Shown in pieces: positions 36,656-45,207 of a stretch of 64,000 nt of DNA; the first letter of the stretch is position 1; each line of letters opens with the position of its first letter. The notes beneath the pieces are model-generated. The model was not told where the DNA came from and did no database searches. It was given only the letters and a program-made list of their open reading frames with translations. A program made the position numbers and the translations under genes. This DNA comes from Acidimicrobiaceae bacterium (GTDB lineage: Bacteria; Actinomycetota; Acidimicrobiia; Acidimicrobiales; Poriferisodalaceae): the NCBI GenBank assembly GCA_002719335.1, contig PBHE01000008.1, positions 1 to 64,000 on the forward strand, written 5' to 3'.

Positions 36656-37908
36656 CGGTCGACCTCTCCCATAATGGGGTCGATCGATGAGATAACGGCG
36701 ATGGCATCGGCGAGGAGGCCACCGTGCATCATGTGCGGGAGGGTTTGGAGATTCGCGAAAGACGGGGCCCGAATGTGCATTCGTTGAGGCTTGGCTCCGC
36801 CGTCTGAAACCAAATAGCAGCCAAGTTCGCCTCGCGGCGATTCAACGGCCGTGTACACCTCGCCTGGCGGCGCCTTAAAGCCTTCAGTGAAAATTTTGAA
36901 ATGGTGGATGAGTGCTTCCATCGACTCGTTGATACGCGCTCGTGGTGGTGGAGTGACTTTGCGATCCTCCGAGCGATACGCGCCTTCGGGCATGAGTTCT
37001 AAACACTGTTCGACGATGCGCATTGACTCGCGTATTTCGTTAAGTCGTATTGCGTAGCGATCGAAGGTATCCCCATAGGTCCCCACCACGATGTCGAAAT
37101 CGACCTGGTCGTAGGCCAAGTACGGCATGGCTCGGCGGAGGTCCCAGGCGTAGCCGGTGGAACGCAGGATTGGTCCGGTGGCGCCTAAGGCAAGGGCTTC
37201 GTCAGTGGTGATGACGCCGATGCCTTGAGTACGTTCACGCCAGATTGGTTGGCCGGTCATGAGCACATCGAACTGTTCGAGACGTTGAGGGAGAATTTCG
37301 AGAATGTTCTGAATATCTTCTCGCCAGCCGTCGGGGAGATCTGCTGCAACTCCTCCGGGTCGGATGTAGTTGTGATTCATGCGAAGGCCGGTCACCTTCT
37401 CGAAGAAGCGAAGTATTTCTTCTCGTTCCCGCCAGCCGTAGATCATCATTCCGACAGCTCCTAGATCCATGCCGTTAGTGGCCAAGAAAAGAAGGTGGGA
37501 TGACATGCGGTTTAGTTCACACATCATCATGCGGATCCATGTGGATCGGTCGGGAAGTTCGATTTCGAGCAAGGCTTCTACTGCTAAAGAAAAGGTCAGT
37601 TCGGTGAATAGGGGGGCCGCGTAGTCCATCCGCGTGACGTTCGTAGGGCCTTGCAGAAATGTGAGATCTTCGGCGGTCTTTTCCATCCCGGTATGTAAGT
37701 AACCAATGACTGGCTTAGAACGTAAAACCGTCTCCCCTTGTAACTCCATGGTCACTCGGAGCACTCCGTGGGTTGACGGGTGTTGGGGACCCATATTGAT
37801 GATCATTCGTTCGTCGTCGGGGTCGACGACCGCAGCTCGTTCTTCTGCTTCAGTTTCAGACATTCTGAGGACAGCATCTCGATTTCGGAGGTGGCCCAGG
37901 TTGGTCAT
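36652..37908 (-). CDS. nuoD: Complex I subunit D (Nuo2)
   Basis: The 418-residue 49-kDa-type subunit has INMGPQHPSTHG with His47 and TRMDYAAP with Tyr96, the two canonical quinone-headgroup residues. The methylation-loop position reads HTGMEK, with Thr73 instead of Arg, as in Mycobacterium and Thermus. I placed the start at the ATG overlapping the nuoC stop (ATGA) with AGAGGG ahead; a frame extending further upstream overlaps nuoC deeply. Confidence 0.96.
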   Translation of the reverse strand: MTNLGHLRNRDAVLRMSETEAEERAAVVDPDDERMIINMGPQHPSTHGVLRVTMELQGETVLRSKPVIGYLHTGMEKTAEDLTFLQGPTNVTRMDYAAPLFTELTFSLAVEALLEIELPDRSTWIRMMMCELNRMSSHLLFLATNGMDLGAVGMMIYGWREREEILRFFEKVTGLRMNHNYIRPGGVAADLPDGWREDIQNILEILPQRLEQFDVLMTGQPIWRERTQGIGVITTDEALALGATGPILRSTGYAWDLRRAMPYLAYDQVDFDIVVGTYGDTFDRYAIRLNEIRESMRIVEQCLELMPEGAYRSEDRKVTPPPRARINESMEALIHHFKIFTEGFKAPPGEVYTAVESPRGELGCYLVSDGGAKPQRMHIRAPSFANLQTLPHMMHGGLLADAIAVISSIDPIMGEVDR

Positions 37909-38450
37909 CGGCCCTCTACCGCCTTGAACTGGACGGGGATCGTCCCCATCGCGAAGTCTTTGCGTAGTGGGTGGCCTTCCCATCCGTCGGGAAGCAAGAT
38001 CGGGGTTGGATCAGGGTGGCCTTCGAAACAAACACCAAACATGTCGTTTGTTTCTCGCTCCATCGCTTCGGCACCTGGGTGGATGTCAGAGATAGTTGGG
38101 ATCGAAGGATCAGATTCCGCTATTTGCACTCTGACCCGGAGCCGTCGTGGCGTGCGGACATCAAGCAGATTGACCACTAACTCGAAGCGCTCAGGCTCAA
38201 TTGCCGCGGGCAACACCCGAGTTGCGTTTCCCAGATGGTCCGCCCCACACAGATCTACACAGACGGCGTAGCCCTCTTCCACCAAGAGCTGGATGAGGTC
38301 GTGATAACCCTCCGCAGCGGGGTGTAGGACGATTTGACCTTTACTGTCAGTAACGGCAACGCCATGAAGTTTTTTTACCGTGTCCCTTGGATCTTCGTCT
38401 GATTCAGCTAGCTCAGTCGTCTCATCGAGCGAGGATGTCGACTCACTCAT
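37905..38450 (-). CDS. nuoC: Complex I subunit C (Nuo2)
   Basis: The 181-residue 30-kDa-type subunit has an acidic N-terminus of about 25 residues. The family motif is [46 protein letters not shown]. It overlaps nuoB by eight bases and nuoD by four. NuoC bridges NuoD, NuoG and NuoI in the connecting module. Confidence 0.95.
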   Translation of the reverse strand: MSESTSSLDETTELAESDEDPRDTVKKLHGVAVTDSKGQIVLHPAAEGYHDLIQLLVEEGYAVCVDLCGADHLGNATRVLPAAIEPERFELVVNLLDVRTPRRLRVRVQIAESDPSIPTISDIHPGAEAMERETNDMFGVCFEGHPDPTPILLPDGWEGHPLRKDFAMGTIPVQFKAVEGR

Positions 38451-39063
38451 AGAGACCTCCAGTGCGGATGATGATCGGTGCTGGTTGCGCGTCTGGTGCG
38501 TGTTCGTGTCCGAGTGCTATTTCCGCTCCGCGTCCAGTTGCGTCGCGTCGTTGAGTGAGTTCACCGGTACGAATTTTTTCGTGCAGAGCGAGAATCGCGT
38601 GGAGCAACGTCTCTGGGCCCGGGGGGCAGCCCGGTGCGTATACGTCGACTGGGACCACTTGGTCAACGCCTTGAACAATCGCGTAATTGTTGAACATGCC
38701 TCCGCTTGACGCGCATACACCCATACTGATCACCCATTTGGGTTCCATCATTTGGTCGTAGATTTGGCGCAGTACGGGAGCCATTTTTTGGCTAACTCGA
38801 CCCGCTACGATCATAAGATCAGCTTGACGTGGTGATGCACGGAAGGTTTCCATTCCGTACCGCGCCATGTCGTAATGGGCAGTTCCGGTAGCCATCATCT
38901 CGATCGCGCAACATGCGAGACCAAAAGTGGCTGGCATGAGGCTTCGACGACGGGCCCATTTCACTAGTTCTTCAATAGGCGCCGTGATGATGTTGTGTCC
39001 GAGCCCGGCGAGGCCGTCGTCGCCGAGGCCGAGTTTGTGTTTGATACCGGATAGGTCTGCCAT
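38443..39063 (-). CDS. nuoB: Complex I subunit B, N2 cluster (Nuo2)
   Basis: The 206-residue PSST-type subunit has N2 ligands C51 and C52 ([10 protein letters not shown]), C117 ([11 protein letters not shown]) and C146 (APGCPPGPE). The C-terminal ~40 residues after [10 protein letters not shown] form a polar tail absent from the Nuo1 paralogue. It overlaps the nuoA stop by one base. Confidence 0.97.
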   Translation of the reverse strand: MADLSGIKHKLGLGDDGLAGLGHNIITAPIEELVKWARRRSLMPATFGLACCAIEMMATGTAHYDMARYGMETFRASPRQADLMIVAGRVSQKMAPVLRQIYDQMMEPKWVISMGVCASSGGMFNNYAIVQGVDQVVPVDVYAPGCPPGPETLLHAILALHEKIRTGELTQRRDATGRGAEIALGHEHAPDAQPAPIIIRTGGLYE

Positions 39064-39539
39064 TACGCCGCCTCTGAGTCGTTGGCCCCAGCCTGAAGGT
39101 CGAGTCGACCCTCGAGGCCAACTTTGCGAATCGTCGAGGTGGTCGTCCGCTCAGGGCTGGTGGCTGGCGTTAACAATCGACGTCTCGGACCCCAGTTCAG
39201 GCCACCCTTTGCAACCTCGTACACGAAGGAGAGAAAGAAAATACCGGCAAAGATCGTCATCGCTATAAGACCGAACAGTCCTAGCTCGTCGTTAGCCACT
39301 GCCCAGGGGTAGAGGAAAACGATCTCAATGTCGAACATAATAAAGAGCATCGCGACAAGGTAGAACTTGACGGGAAACCGCTCAGGTATCGGGCTCTGGT
39401 CAGTGATGCCGCATTCGTAAGCAGATCTCTTTGCGAGAGTACTGCGTTCGGGGGCGAGCAGTCGAGACGCAATGATGCTGAGTAAAACGAATAGGACCCC
39501 GAGTATGCCAAGGCTTAAAACCGGGAGATACTGCTCCAT
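39063..39539 (-). CDS. nuoA: Complex I subunit A (Nuo2)
   Basis: The 158-residue protein has three membrane helices; the core is [42 protein letters not shown]. About 45 residues of polar C-terminal tail follow the last helix, making it longer than most NuoA. It heads the 14-gene cluster, only 24 bp behind the membrane-protein gene of the b6-type cluster, so both groups are probably on one transcript. Confidence 0.95.
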   Translation of the reverse strand: MEQYLPVLSLGILGVLFVLLSIIASRLLAPERSTLAKRSAYECGITDQSPIPERFPVKFYLVAMLFIMFDIEIVFLYPWAVANDELGLFGLIAMTIFAGIFFLSFVYEVAKGGLNWGPRRRLLTPATSPERTTTSTIRKVGLEGRLDLQAGANDSEAA

Positions 39540-39563
39540 CTCAATTCTCCCCTTCTCCCTGAT

Positions 39564-40382
39564 TCAGCTTCCTGCCGCTTCCCGGACGGCCCATACAGCT
39601 TGATCCCGTCGGTGCAGGTGGTAACACCCTAGAGCGAACACCAACCCGGAGAAGATTGCGAAAAGAGCCGGTCGAAGCCTTAGATTGCCCAAGTCGCGAA
39701 CCATAACGACGGTATAGGTAGGAGCGGCTTGGTCGAGTTCAGCGACGGGCAGCACGACTTTTCCGTCACCTCCGAGCTTGTTGGGATCAACGTCGAGTGA
39801 GGGCTTGTAGGGCTGCAGTTGCACCGCCGCGTAGTGCGGGCGACCTCGGCTTGGGATGAAGTACTGGGTGACAGCGTTGTCGGGAATGCCTAGGGGACGG
39901 TAGCGTTCTCCGCCTACGCGCATCACTCGGTGGATTTGGTAGTCAGTCGCGGCGCTGAAGAGACAGGTATTGACCGCCTCTAACCGGCGGGGATCAGTGC
40001 CGTTACAGACGACGGCGGAGTCAGCAGTTGCTTGGGCATCAGCCTCAATTACAACCTCCCAGCCGCCCCCAGGGGAGTTCGTAATGTCGTTATCTAATTC
40101 TTGGACTAACTCAATTGGTACAGCTTCTGGGTTGGTGCTGACGTGGGTGACTTCCCAGGTGGGACCGTGGCCCACCCAGCCGATTCCGAAGAACCACCAG
40201 ATGATTCCCATTATTAGAGTCCAGGCCCAAAATCCAGTCCACGCGACCAGGAATCCAAGTCTGACTCCAAGGTTGGTTGCTAACAGCAGGTATACCGAGC
40301 CGCAGAGGGTGAGAACAGCAAGGAGAACTGCTAAGTACCCAGTGAGGACTGGGTCCCAACTGACAATGGCCATCAGACTCAT
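39564..40382 (-). CDS. Unassigned three-span membrane protein between the b6-type and nuo clusters
   Basis: I do not recognise a family. The 272-residue protein has two N-terminal membrane helices (about 12-33 and 38-66), an extracytoplasmic-looking domain of about 165 residues and one C-terminal helix (about 238-256) ending in a positive tail. The middle domain has two Cys about 15 residues apart (VVCNGTDP and NTCLFSA), which could form a disulfide, and no heme motif. It overlaps the diheme cytochrome c gene by four bases (ATGA). Its position makes it a candidate accessory subunit or assembly factor of the quinol oxidoreductase. Confidence 0.75.
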   Translation of the reverse strand: MSLMAIVSWDPVLTGYLAVLLAVLTLCGSVYLLLATNLGVRLGFLVAWTGFWAWTLIMGIIWWFFGIGWVGHGPTWEVTHVSTNPEAVPIELVQELDNDITNSPGGGWEVVIEADAQATADSAVVCNGTDPRRLEAVNTCLFSAATDYQIHRVMRVGGERYRPLGIPDNAVTQYFIPSRGRPHYAAVQLQPYKPSLDVDPNKLGGDGKVVLPVAELDQAAPTYTVVMVRDLGNLRLRPALFAIFSGLVFALGCYHLHRRDQAVWAVREAAGS

Positions 40383-41491
40383 TTGTCGTCCTCCGTTTTA
40401 TGCAGTTCTGTGAACTGAACCGTGGATTGTTCAGCGGGGTCGAGGCTGCGTTCGTATTGTGAGATAGCACGGATTTCTTCTTCGGAAAGTACCCGTCCGA
40501 AGCCTGGCATCCCATAGTTTCCGAGCCTCGCGAACTCACCAAATGCCACGTTGTCAGCGGCTCCGAGGGTAATGAATGAAATTTGATCTTCGATGTCGGG
40601 GAACAGTCGCTCCAGACTGACTACGTTCAGTGCTGGCCCGTAACGGCCCGATCCGGCTGGACCCGGTACTACTTGGACGTGGCCGCCATTGTTGGGTAAC
40701 TGGGCGAGTCCTCGAGCCGGCCAGCGTGGTGTGTGGCATCGGGCGCAATGAAGTTCGAAAAGTACTTGCCCTTCAGTTTTTTCCGGATCGGCAGCCATTG
40801 CAGTCTGTTTGGCAGAAAGAGCTCTCTCGCTGGCTTCTTCGTCAGAGATGCGTTCTTGCCAGAGCCAGGCAATAATGTTGTCGACTTCTTGGGCGGTCAA
40901 TGGTCCGCCGCCGGGGAGGCCCCATGCGGGCATCACTCCTCGCCCATAATTCAGAATTTGTCGTACCTCATCAACTTCATTAAGCGTTTCCGCCTCGGTG
41001 TCGAAACGCGTGAATATGGTGTCTAGTGCGGGTGCGCGCCACGTTGTCTTTACGATGTATGAGTCTTGGTCGCTGAACTGGTTCCCAATATCGAGCACTA
41101 CCGGCGCGTAATTGGCTCCACCCAAATCCGCTCCGTGGCAGACCACACATTCCAGTTCTTCTGTAAGCCGTTGTCCGGCCGCTGCTGCTCGTTCACCGAA
41201 GCCCTGTTCGGCACCGGAGCGCCGTCCTCCTTCGCGCAGCCAATAGATCGGCAGCGCCAATGCGATGATTAAAAGCATCAGGACGCCGAAAGCTTGTACT
41301 CGTTCTAGACGGTTTCCTTCGAGGGCCTCGTCGTCTAGTAGGGACCCGCGGTTGGCGGCGAGTTCGATTTCGCTGCCAATCTCAGATTTGCTTCGACGAA
41401 TGTTAACGAACACATAGATCGCCCAACCAAGGACCACAATGGCCAAAAGAACCATGGCAATGGAACGTTCGGTGGTGGCAGCGTAAATCAC
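40379..41491 (-). CDS. Membrane-anchored diheme cytochrome c
   Basis: The 370-residue protein has two membrane helices (about 8-29 and 67-85), then two cytochrome c domains with CVVCH at 115-119 and CARCH at 249-253. Candidate Met ligands lie in GVMPAW (Met188) and YGMPGFG. It probably replaces cytochrome f or c1 as electron acceptor of the Rieske protein and passes electrons to an oxidase (inference from order). Actinobacterial QcrC is also diheme, but this protein has a different layout with two N-terminal spans. The start is a GTG with AGGAG about ten bases ahead. Confidence 0.88.
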   Translation of the reverse strand: MIYAATTERSIAMVLLAIVVLGWAIYVFVNIRRSKSEIGSEIELAANRGSLLDDEALEGNRLERVQAFGVLMLLIIALALPIYWLREGGRRSGAEQGFGERAAAAGQRLTEELECVVCHGADLGGANYAPVVLDIGNQFSDQDSYIVKTTWRAPALDTIFTRFDTEAETLNEVDEVRQILNYGRGVMPAWGLPGGGPLTAQEVDNIIAWLWQERISDEEASERALSAKQTAMAADPEKTEGQVLFELHCARCHTPRWPARGLAQLPNNGGHVQVVPGPAGSGRYGPALNVVSLERLFPDIEDQISFITLGAADNVAFGEFARLGNYGMPGFGRVLSEEEIRAISQYERSLDPAEQSTVQFTELHKTEDDK

Positions 41492-41546
41492 GGGTTATTC
41501 ACTCCTGCCACATTCAACGCGGATTGGGGAGCAAGGACAGTAATCA

Positions 41547-42398
41547 TCAGGCGCAGTGGGGCCCTTCTAGGCCTTGGCCCGTGGTATCGGTGCCGATAGG
41601 TGGGCCTTGGGAAGGGCTGCCGGTGTCGATGATGACTTTGTCTCCGTCGATGATCACTGGGAAACGGTCCATCCCTCTTGGAGCGGGGCCTGCCTTTTTT
41701 TCTCCCACACGGTTGTATTGGGAGCCGTGGCACGGGCACTCAAACCACTGCGAGGTGGCACATGACGGGACTTTGCAACCAAGATGTGGGCATTTTTGCC
41801 AGAGCGCTACGTACCCCATCTGGATGCCCTGCAGCACTGATCCCGAATAAACCGCTTCTGCCGCTTGCTGAGTTGCGGTGTCCATCGGATAGGGCTGGAG
41901 GTAGGTCTGTGCTTCCGAGAAATAAGAGAAGCTGACAGCAGGGGATGATGATGCGATGACGCCATTTACTGAGGAGATGGTTCCGATCTTCACCTTGGAG
42001 CCAAATCCCCCTGTCGGGCGGGGCCAAAGGAAAGCAATGTTGGCGGCACCAAATGTCGACAAGCCCATCGTCATCAGGGTGACTGAGGCGCGATTCAGGA
42101 ACTGGCGTCGGGTGACTCCGATTTCTTCGGGATCGGGCGGGGTCCAAACGTCTGGGATTGTCGGTTCGGGAACGGCTACTTCGGTACTCAACCTTGCAAG
42201 AGCTACTGATTGTTCAAGTTCACGAGCTTCATCACTGACTGGTGCAGCGGCCATGGTCCCTGCGTCTCGTTTGCGGGTCTCGCGCGACAGATGCCCTAAG
42301 CCTTGGGCGTCGCGTCGACGCAGGGATGTGAATCCGACAACTGTCGCGAGGATGACGAGCGCAGGAATGGCTATGGCGATGACCGTACCGCTTGACAC
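41547..42398 (-). CDS. Rieske [2Fe-2S] iron-sulfur protein with Tat-type motif
   Basis: With the preferred GTG start the protein has about 283 residues. Rieske ligands are in CPHLGC (203-208) and CPCHGS (221-226). A first membrane helix is at residues 4-23. A twin-arginine motif TRRQFLNRA (about 96-104) precedes a second hydrophobic helix, so the C-terminal domain is probably exported by Tat. The GTG is favoured because GAGGAG stands seven bases ahead, overlapping the stop of the preceding gene; the frame stays open 16 codons further upstream. Actinobacterial QcrA has a comparable multi-span N-terminus. Confidence 0.93.
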   Translation of the reverse strand: MSSGTVIAIAIPALVILATVVGFTSLRRRDAQGLGHLSRETRKRDAGTMAAAPVSDEARELEQSVALARLSTEVAVPEPTIPDVWTPPDPEEIGVTRRQFLNRASVTLMTMGLSTFGAANIAFLWPRPTGGFGSKVKIGTISSVNGVIASSSPAVSFSYFSEAQTYLQPYPMDTATQQAAEAVYSGSVLQGIQMGYVALWQKCPHLGCKVPSCATSQWFECPCHGSQYNRVGEKKAGPAPRGMDRFPVIIDGDKVIIDTGSPSQGPPIGTDTTGQGLEGPHCA

Positions 42399-42409
42399 TG
42401 CGCTGCTCC

Positions 42410-43129
42410 TCAGAGGTGGAAGATCCCGTGGAGGCCGGTGTCCCACGGATAGGTGAAGTTGAAACCCTGGCCCCTAAAGAACGAGCCGATTATGACAAGC
42501 ACTGACCAAAACATGAGATGGATGGTCTGGATGGAGATTGCGAACTTACGATCTTCAGGTGCCTGCGACGGATTGCGATCGATGTAGGGGGCGAACGCCA
42601 ATAACACCAACACAATGCCTGGGATGGTGACCCCAGCGATCATCGGATCAAACATCGTTAATAGTTCTTGGAGTCCTAGGAAATACCAGGGTGCTTTGGA
42701 CGGGTTAGGGGTTGCGTTGTGGTTTGCTAACTCGAGCAACGGGGCGTTGATGAAGATCGAGAACACTATTGAAAAGGCGGTTATAAACAGAGCGGCGGTG
42801 AACTCTGCTGCAAGGAGATGCGGCCACACGTGTACTTTGTCGCCTGGGTTGGCTTTGACGTCTTGAATTGAACCTGATTTCACAACCGTCAATAGGCGAT
42901 GCGTATTACCGCTTGGACCGGCCATAGCTGGGGGTGCAATGGTTGCGACACCTCCGCTTGCTGGCGCTGTTACTCCACCTTGTTGACTTTGCTCGAGCAG
43001 CGATCGAGGGATGGTTTCGCCATCGTCGTCTGAAGCTCCGCTGCTCTCGGGCACCGGCCCGGTTCCGCCTTCGGCTTTCGCTTTGGCTTCTTGACTTCTT
43101 TTCAATAGATGTTCGGGGATTTCGGTCAT
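42410..43129 (-). CDS. Cytochrome b C-terminal half (subunit IV/PetD-like)
   Basis: The 239-residue protein holds three membrane helices and the subunit IV signature NPSKAPWYFLGLQELLTMFDP before the second. About 85 polar residues precede the first helix. That extension contains two copies of a short motif, IPEHLLKRSQ at 4-13 and IPRSLLEQSQ at 40-49, the first also present at the start of the divergent cytochrome c. The protein forms part of the Qo site with the N-terminal cytochrome b half. It lies 22 bp after that gene. Confidence 0.92.
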   Translation of the reverse strand: MTEIPEHLLKRSQEAKAKAEGGTGPVPESSGASDDDGETIPRSLLEQSQQGGVTAPASGGVATIAPPAMAGPSGNTHRLLTVVKSGSIQDVKANPGDKVHVWPHLLAAEFTAALFITAFSIVFSIFINAPLLELANHNATPNPSKAPWYFLGLQELLTMFDPMIAGVTIPGIVLVLLAFAPYIDRNPSQAPEDRKFAISIQTIHLMFWSVLVIIGSFFRGQGFNFTYPWDTGLHGIFHL

Positions 43130-43151
43130 GGAACGGTTCTTACTCCTCGAC

Positions 43152-43946
43152 CTAAAGCGGACCGGAGATGCCGCCGTCTTTGCGGACTCTCCAAAAGTGG
43201 ATCGCCAGGAATATGACGAGGACGAAGGGAAGCATCAAGACGTGCAGTACGTACCAGCGCAGCAATGTTTCCGCGCTGATTTGTTTGCCTCCCAAGAGAA
43301 CAAACCGGACCTGGTCCCCAAATACGGGTGTGAAGCCCATCATGTTGGTGCCTACGGTCACCGCCCAGAGGGATAACTGATCCCATGGGAGGAGGTACCC
43401 GGTGAATGACAATAAGAGGGTGAGTTTGAGAAGCATGACTCCGACAACCCAGTTGAATTCACGAGGTGCTTTGTAGGCCCCGTGGTAGAAAACGCGAGCC
43501 ATATGTAGGAAAACCGTTAACACCATTAAGTGCGCTGTCCATCTGTGCATGTTTCGCACAAGCAGCCCGAAACTGACCTGTGTATGCAATGACTCGATGT
43601 CGCTCCATGCTGCGGCAGCGGTTGGCCGGTAGAAGAACATGAGAAAAATGCCGGTAACGGTCAACAAGATGAATAGAAAGAAACTCAATCCGCCTAGACA
43701 GAGTGTGTAGCTGACCTTGACGGCATGGCGTTTTACCTTCACGGGGTGGAGGTGGTAGAGCACGCTATTCATGACCACGTAGGAACGATTTCTGGGGCTG
43801 TCGGTATAGCCCTTCCTGAAGATGGACCCGGGACGAAAGATTGAGGTCCAGAACTGGCTGTCTTGCATCCAATCGCTGGCAGCTGTGGCGCCTTGGCGCA
43901 GTTTGTCGGGTAGCGACTGTTTCGACTTTTCTATTGAGTTGGCCAT
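43152..43946 (-). CDS. Cytochrome b N-terminal half, b6-type
   Basis: The protein is about 264 residues with four membrane helices. Heme bH/bL ligand pairs are H134/H148 (13 residues between) and H235/H250 (14 between), the spacing of cytochrome b6 and not of bc1 cytochrome b. TLCLGGLSFF aligns with the FYCLGG segment of plastid b6, placing C83 where b6 Cys35 binds heme ci. It ends in ISGPL like b6. A TTG start four codons upstream is an alternative; I chose the ATG although its GAGG is rather far. This is a menaquinol-oxidising subunit. Confidence 0.92.
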   Translation of the reverse strand: MANSIEKSKQSLPDKLRQGATAASDWMQDSQFWTSIFRPGSIFRKGYTDSPRNRSYVVMNSVLYHLHPVKVKRHAVKVSYTLCLGGLSFFLFILLTVTGIFLMFFYRPTAAAAWSDIESLHTQVSFGLLVRNMHRWTAHLMVLTVFLHMARVFYHGAYKAPREFNWVVGVMLLKLTLLLSFTGYLLPWDQLSLWAVTVGTNMMGFTPVFGDQVRFVLLGGKQISAETLLRWYVLHVLMLPFVLVIFLAIHFWRVRKDGGISGPL

Positions 43947-43961
43947 GGGGTCCGTCAATCC

Positions 43962-44378
43962 TCAGAGTCGCATGCCGTAGGCGTAGCCGTGGGTGTGAGT
44001 ACGTTCGTGGAGGTCCCCTTCAGCCGGTGGGTTGTCGACCACTTTGCCGAGCGTGATGACACCTGTGGGGCACCGGTCAACGCATAGGGCGCAACGAGTA
44101 CACACGTCGTCATCAATGATGAAGATCGCGTTGTCAGCTGGGTCAAGTCCTGGGAGGTCAGCGTCGATCGCTTCATCGATTGCCTCGACGGCGATGTAAT
44201 GGATGCATTTCCATGGACAAATATCGACGCATCCCTCACATTGGATACATTCGGACTGGTCGATGTTGATGAATTGCTTGGGTTTCACCGCTGCTGCCAA
44301 GTAGTCAGCGTCGACTGTTTGCAACACGTAATCGTCGACGAATCGTGGCATCGGCGGGTTTGCGTCAATCTTGGCCAT
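43962..44378 (-). CDS. Two-cluster 4Fe-4S ferredoxin in the b6-type operon
   Basis: The 138-residue soluble protein has two [4Fe-4S] motifs, CIQCEGCVDICP (with an extra Cys in WKC) and CTRCALCVDRCP, separated by about 40 acidic residues. A C-terminal tail is His/Thr-rich (HERTHTHGYAYG). There is no membrane helix or signal. It is two bp after the first gene of the operon and 15 bp before the cytochrome b gene, so it is made together with the complex. It could deliver low-potential electrons to the complex or to NuoEFG-less complex I (inference). Confidence 0.88.
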   Translation of the reverse strand: MAKIDANPPMPRFVDDYVLQTVDADYLAAAVKPKQFINIDQSECIQCEGCVDICPWKCIHYIAVEAIDEAIDADLPGLDPADNAIFIIDDDVCTRCALCVDRCPTGVITLGKVVDNPPAEGDLHERTHTHGYAYGMRL

Positions 44379-44379
44379 A

Positions 44380-44817
44380 TCAGCTGCCCTTCATCAGTGG
44401 GCGACCGAAATCAGAGATAGGTTCGGCGACGACTTTTTTCTGGTCTCGTTTCTGCCACCACATCCATAGAAACGGAAGGGCCGCAAGAGCGACCAGGTGT
44501 TCAATTACTACAACAATGTCGGAAACCTTTTTGAGATCCATGCGCATTGGCGGAAAAGTGATTGGGCTACCGTCAATGAATTGACCTTCGGTGAAGAGCA
44601 TGCGCTCGACCGACCAACCCCATTCGTTGTCGGTCAAACGCACCCATCGGTCTGGGATGACGCCGAAAACCATAAGAAATAGCATGAATACGAATGCTGC
44701 TCCGAGCATTGCTTCACCCCACGAAGTAGGGCGATCCATAGGCCTACGCTGCCCGTACGCGATGATGCCGGAGACCATGAGACCTGCGATCAGGATTGAT
44801 GTCACAAGTGCGACCAC
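44380..44817 (-). CDS. Unassigned three-span membrane protein, first gene of the respiratory run
   Basis: I do not recognise a family. The 145-residue protein has hydrophobic helices at about 2-20, 37-55 and 105-124, and a short loop with PDRWVRLTDNEWGWSVERM between the second and third. It has no Cys or heme motif. It starts with GTG behind AGGAGG at short spacing, is two bp ahead of the ferredoxin gene and directly follows the large divergent promoter region. A small structural subunit or assembly factor of the b6-type complex is plausible. Confidence 0.75.
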   Translation of the reverse strand: MVALVTSILIAGLMVSGIIAYGQRRPMDRPTSWGEAMLGAAFVFMLFLMVFGVIPDRWVRLTDNEWGWSVERMLFTEGQFIDGSPITFPPMRMDLKKVSDIVVVIEHLVALAALPFLWMWWQKRDQKKVVAEPISDFGRPLMKGS

Positions 44818-45207
44818 TAGCCCTCCTGTCTGGTACGTGCTGTCAGTGCGTGTTTACCGGATGAGGCGAGACCTTTACAAGGCTCACCCTATGTAGACCC
44901 ACGGTATGAATCTAGGGTCAAATCTACCCGAGCAACGCCCGGATCGTTCGACGTTCTACCACGCTTCGACGACGGATTCGTAACTCAAGAACGCCTTATA
45001 TGGTGGCATCCGCGTGTCCACAATGCCGAACCTAAGCGAGGATTTTTTTTCAGAACTGCAATCTGTACGTAACTTGAGTAAAAACTGTCTGCCAAACTTG
45101 GTCCGCTGACCTCACAACGGCCTATCTTTGGTGAGCGCACCTATCTTGTTTTTTAACAGCACAACCTGCGATGCGGGGCACCATGTTGGTACCTCGCGGA
45201 GGACCCA
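44818..45207 (+). promoter_or_regulatory. Divergent promoter region between the respiratory run and the cytochrome c gene
   Basis: These 390 bases separate two divergently read units and hold no credible gene. I see an 8-bp direct repeat cctatctt at 45121 and 45140 (19-bp period, about two helical turns) and an inverted repeat accctа-type pair, 44886-44891 and 44913-44918, with a 21-bp spacer. A weak minus-strand TTGTAA / TAAACA pair lies near 44860-44885. It must contain promoters for both sides, but none can be assigned with certainty. Confidence 0.5.
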
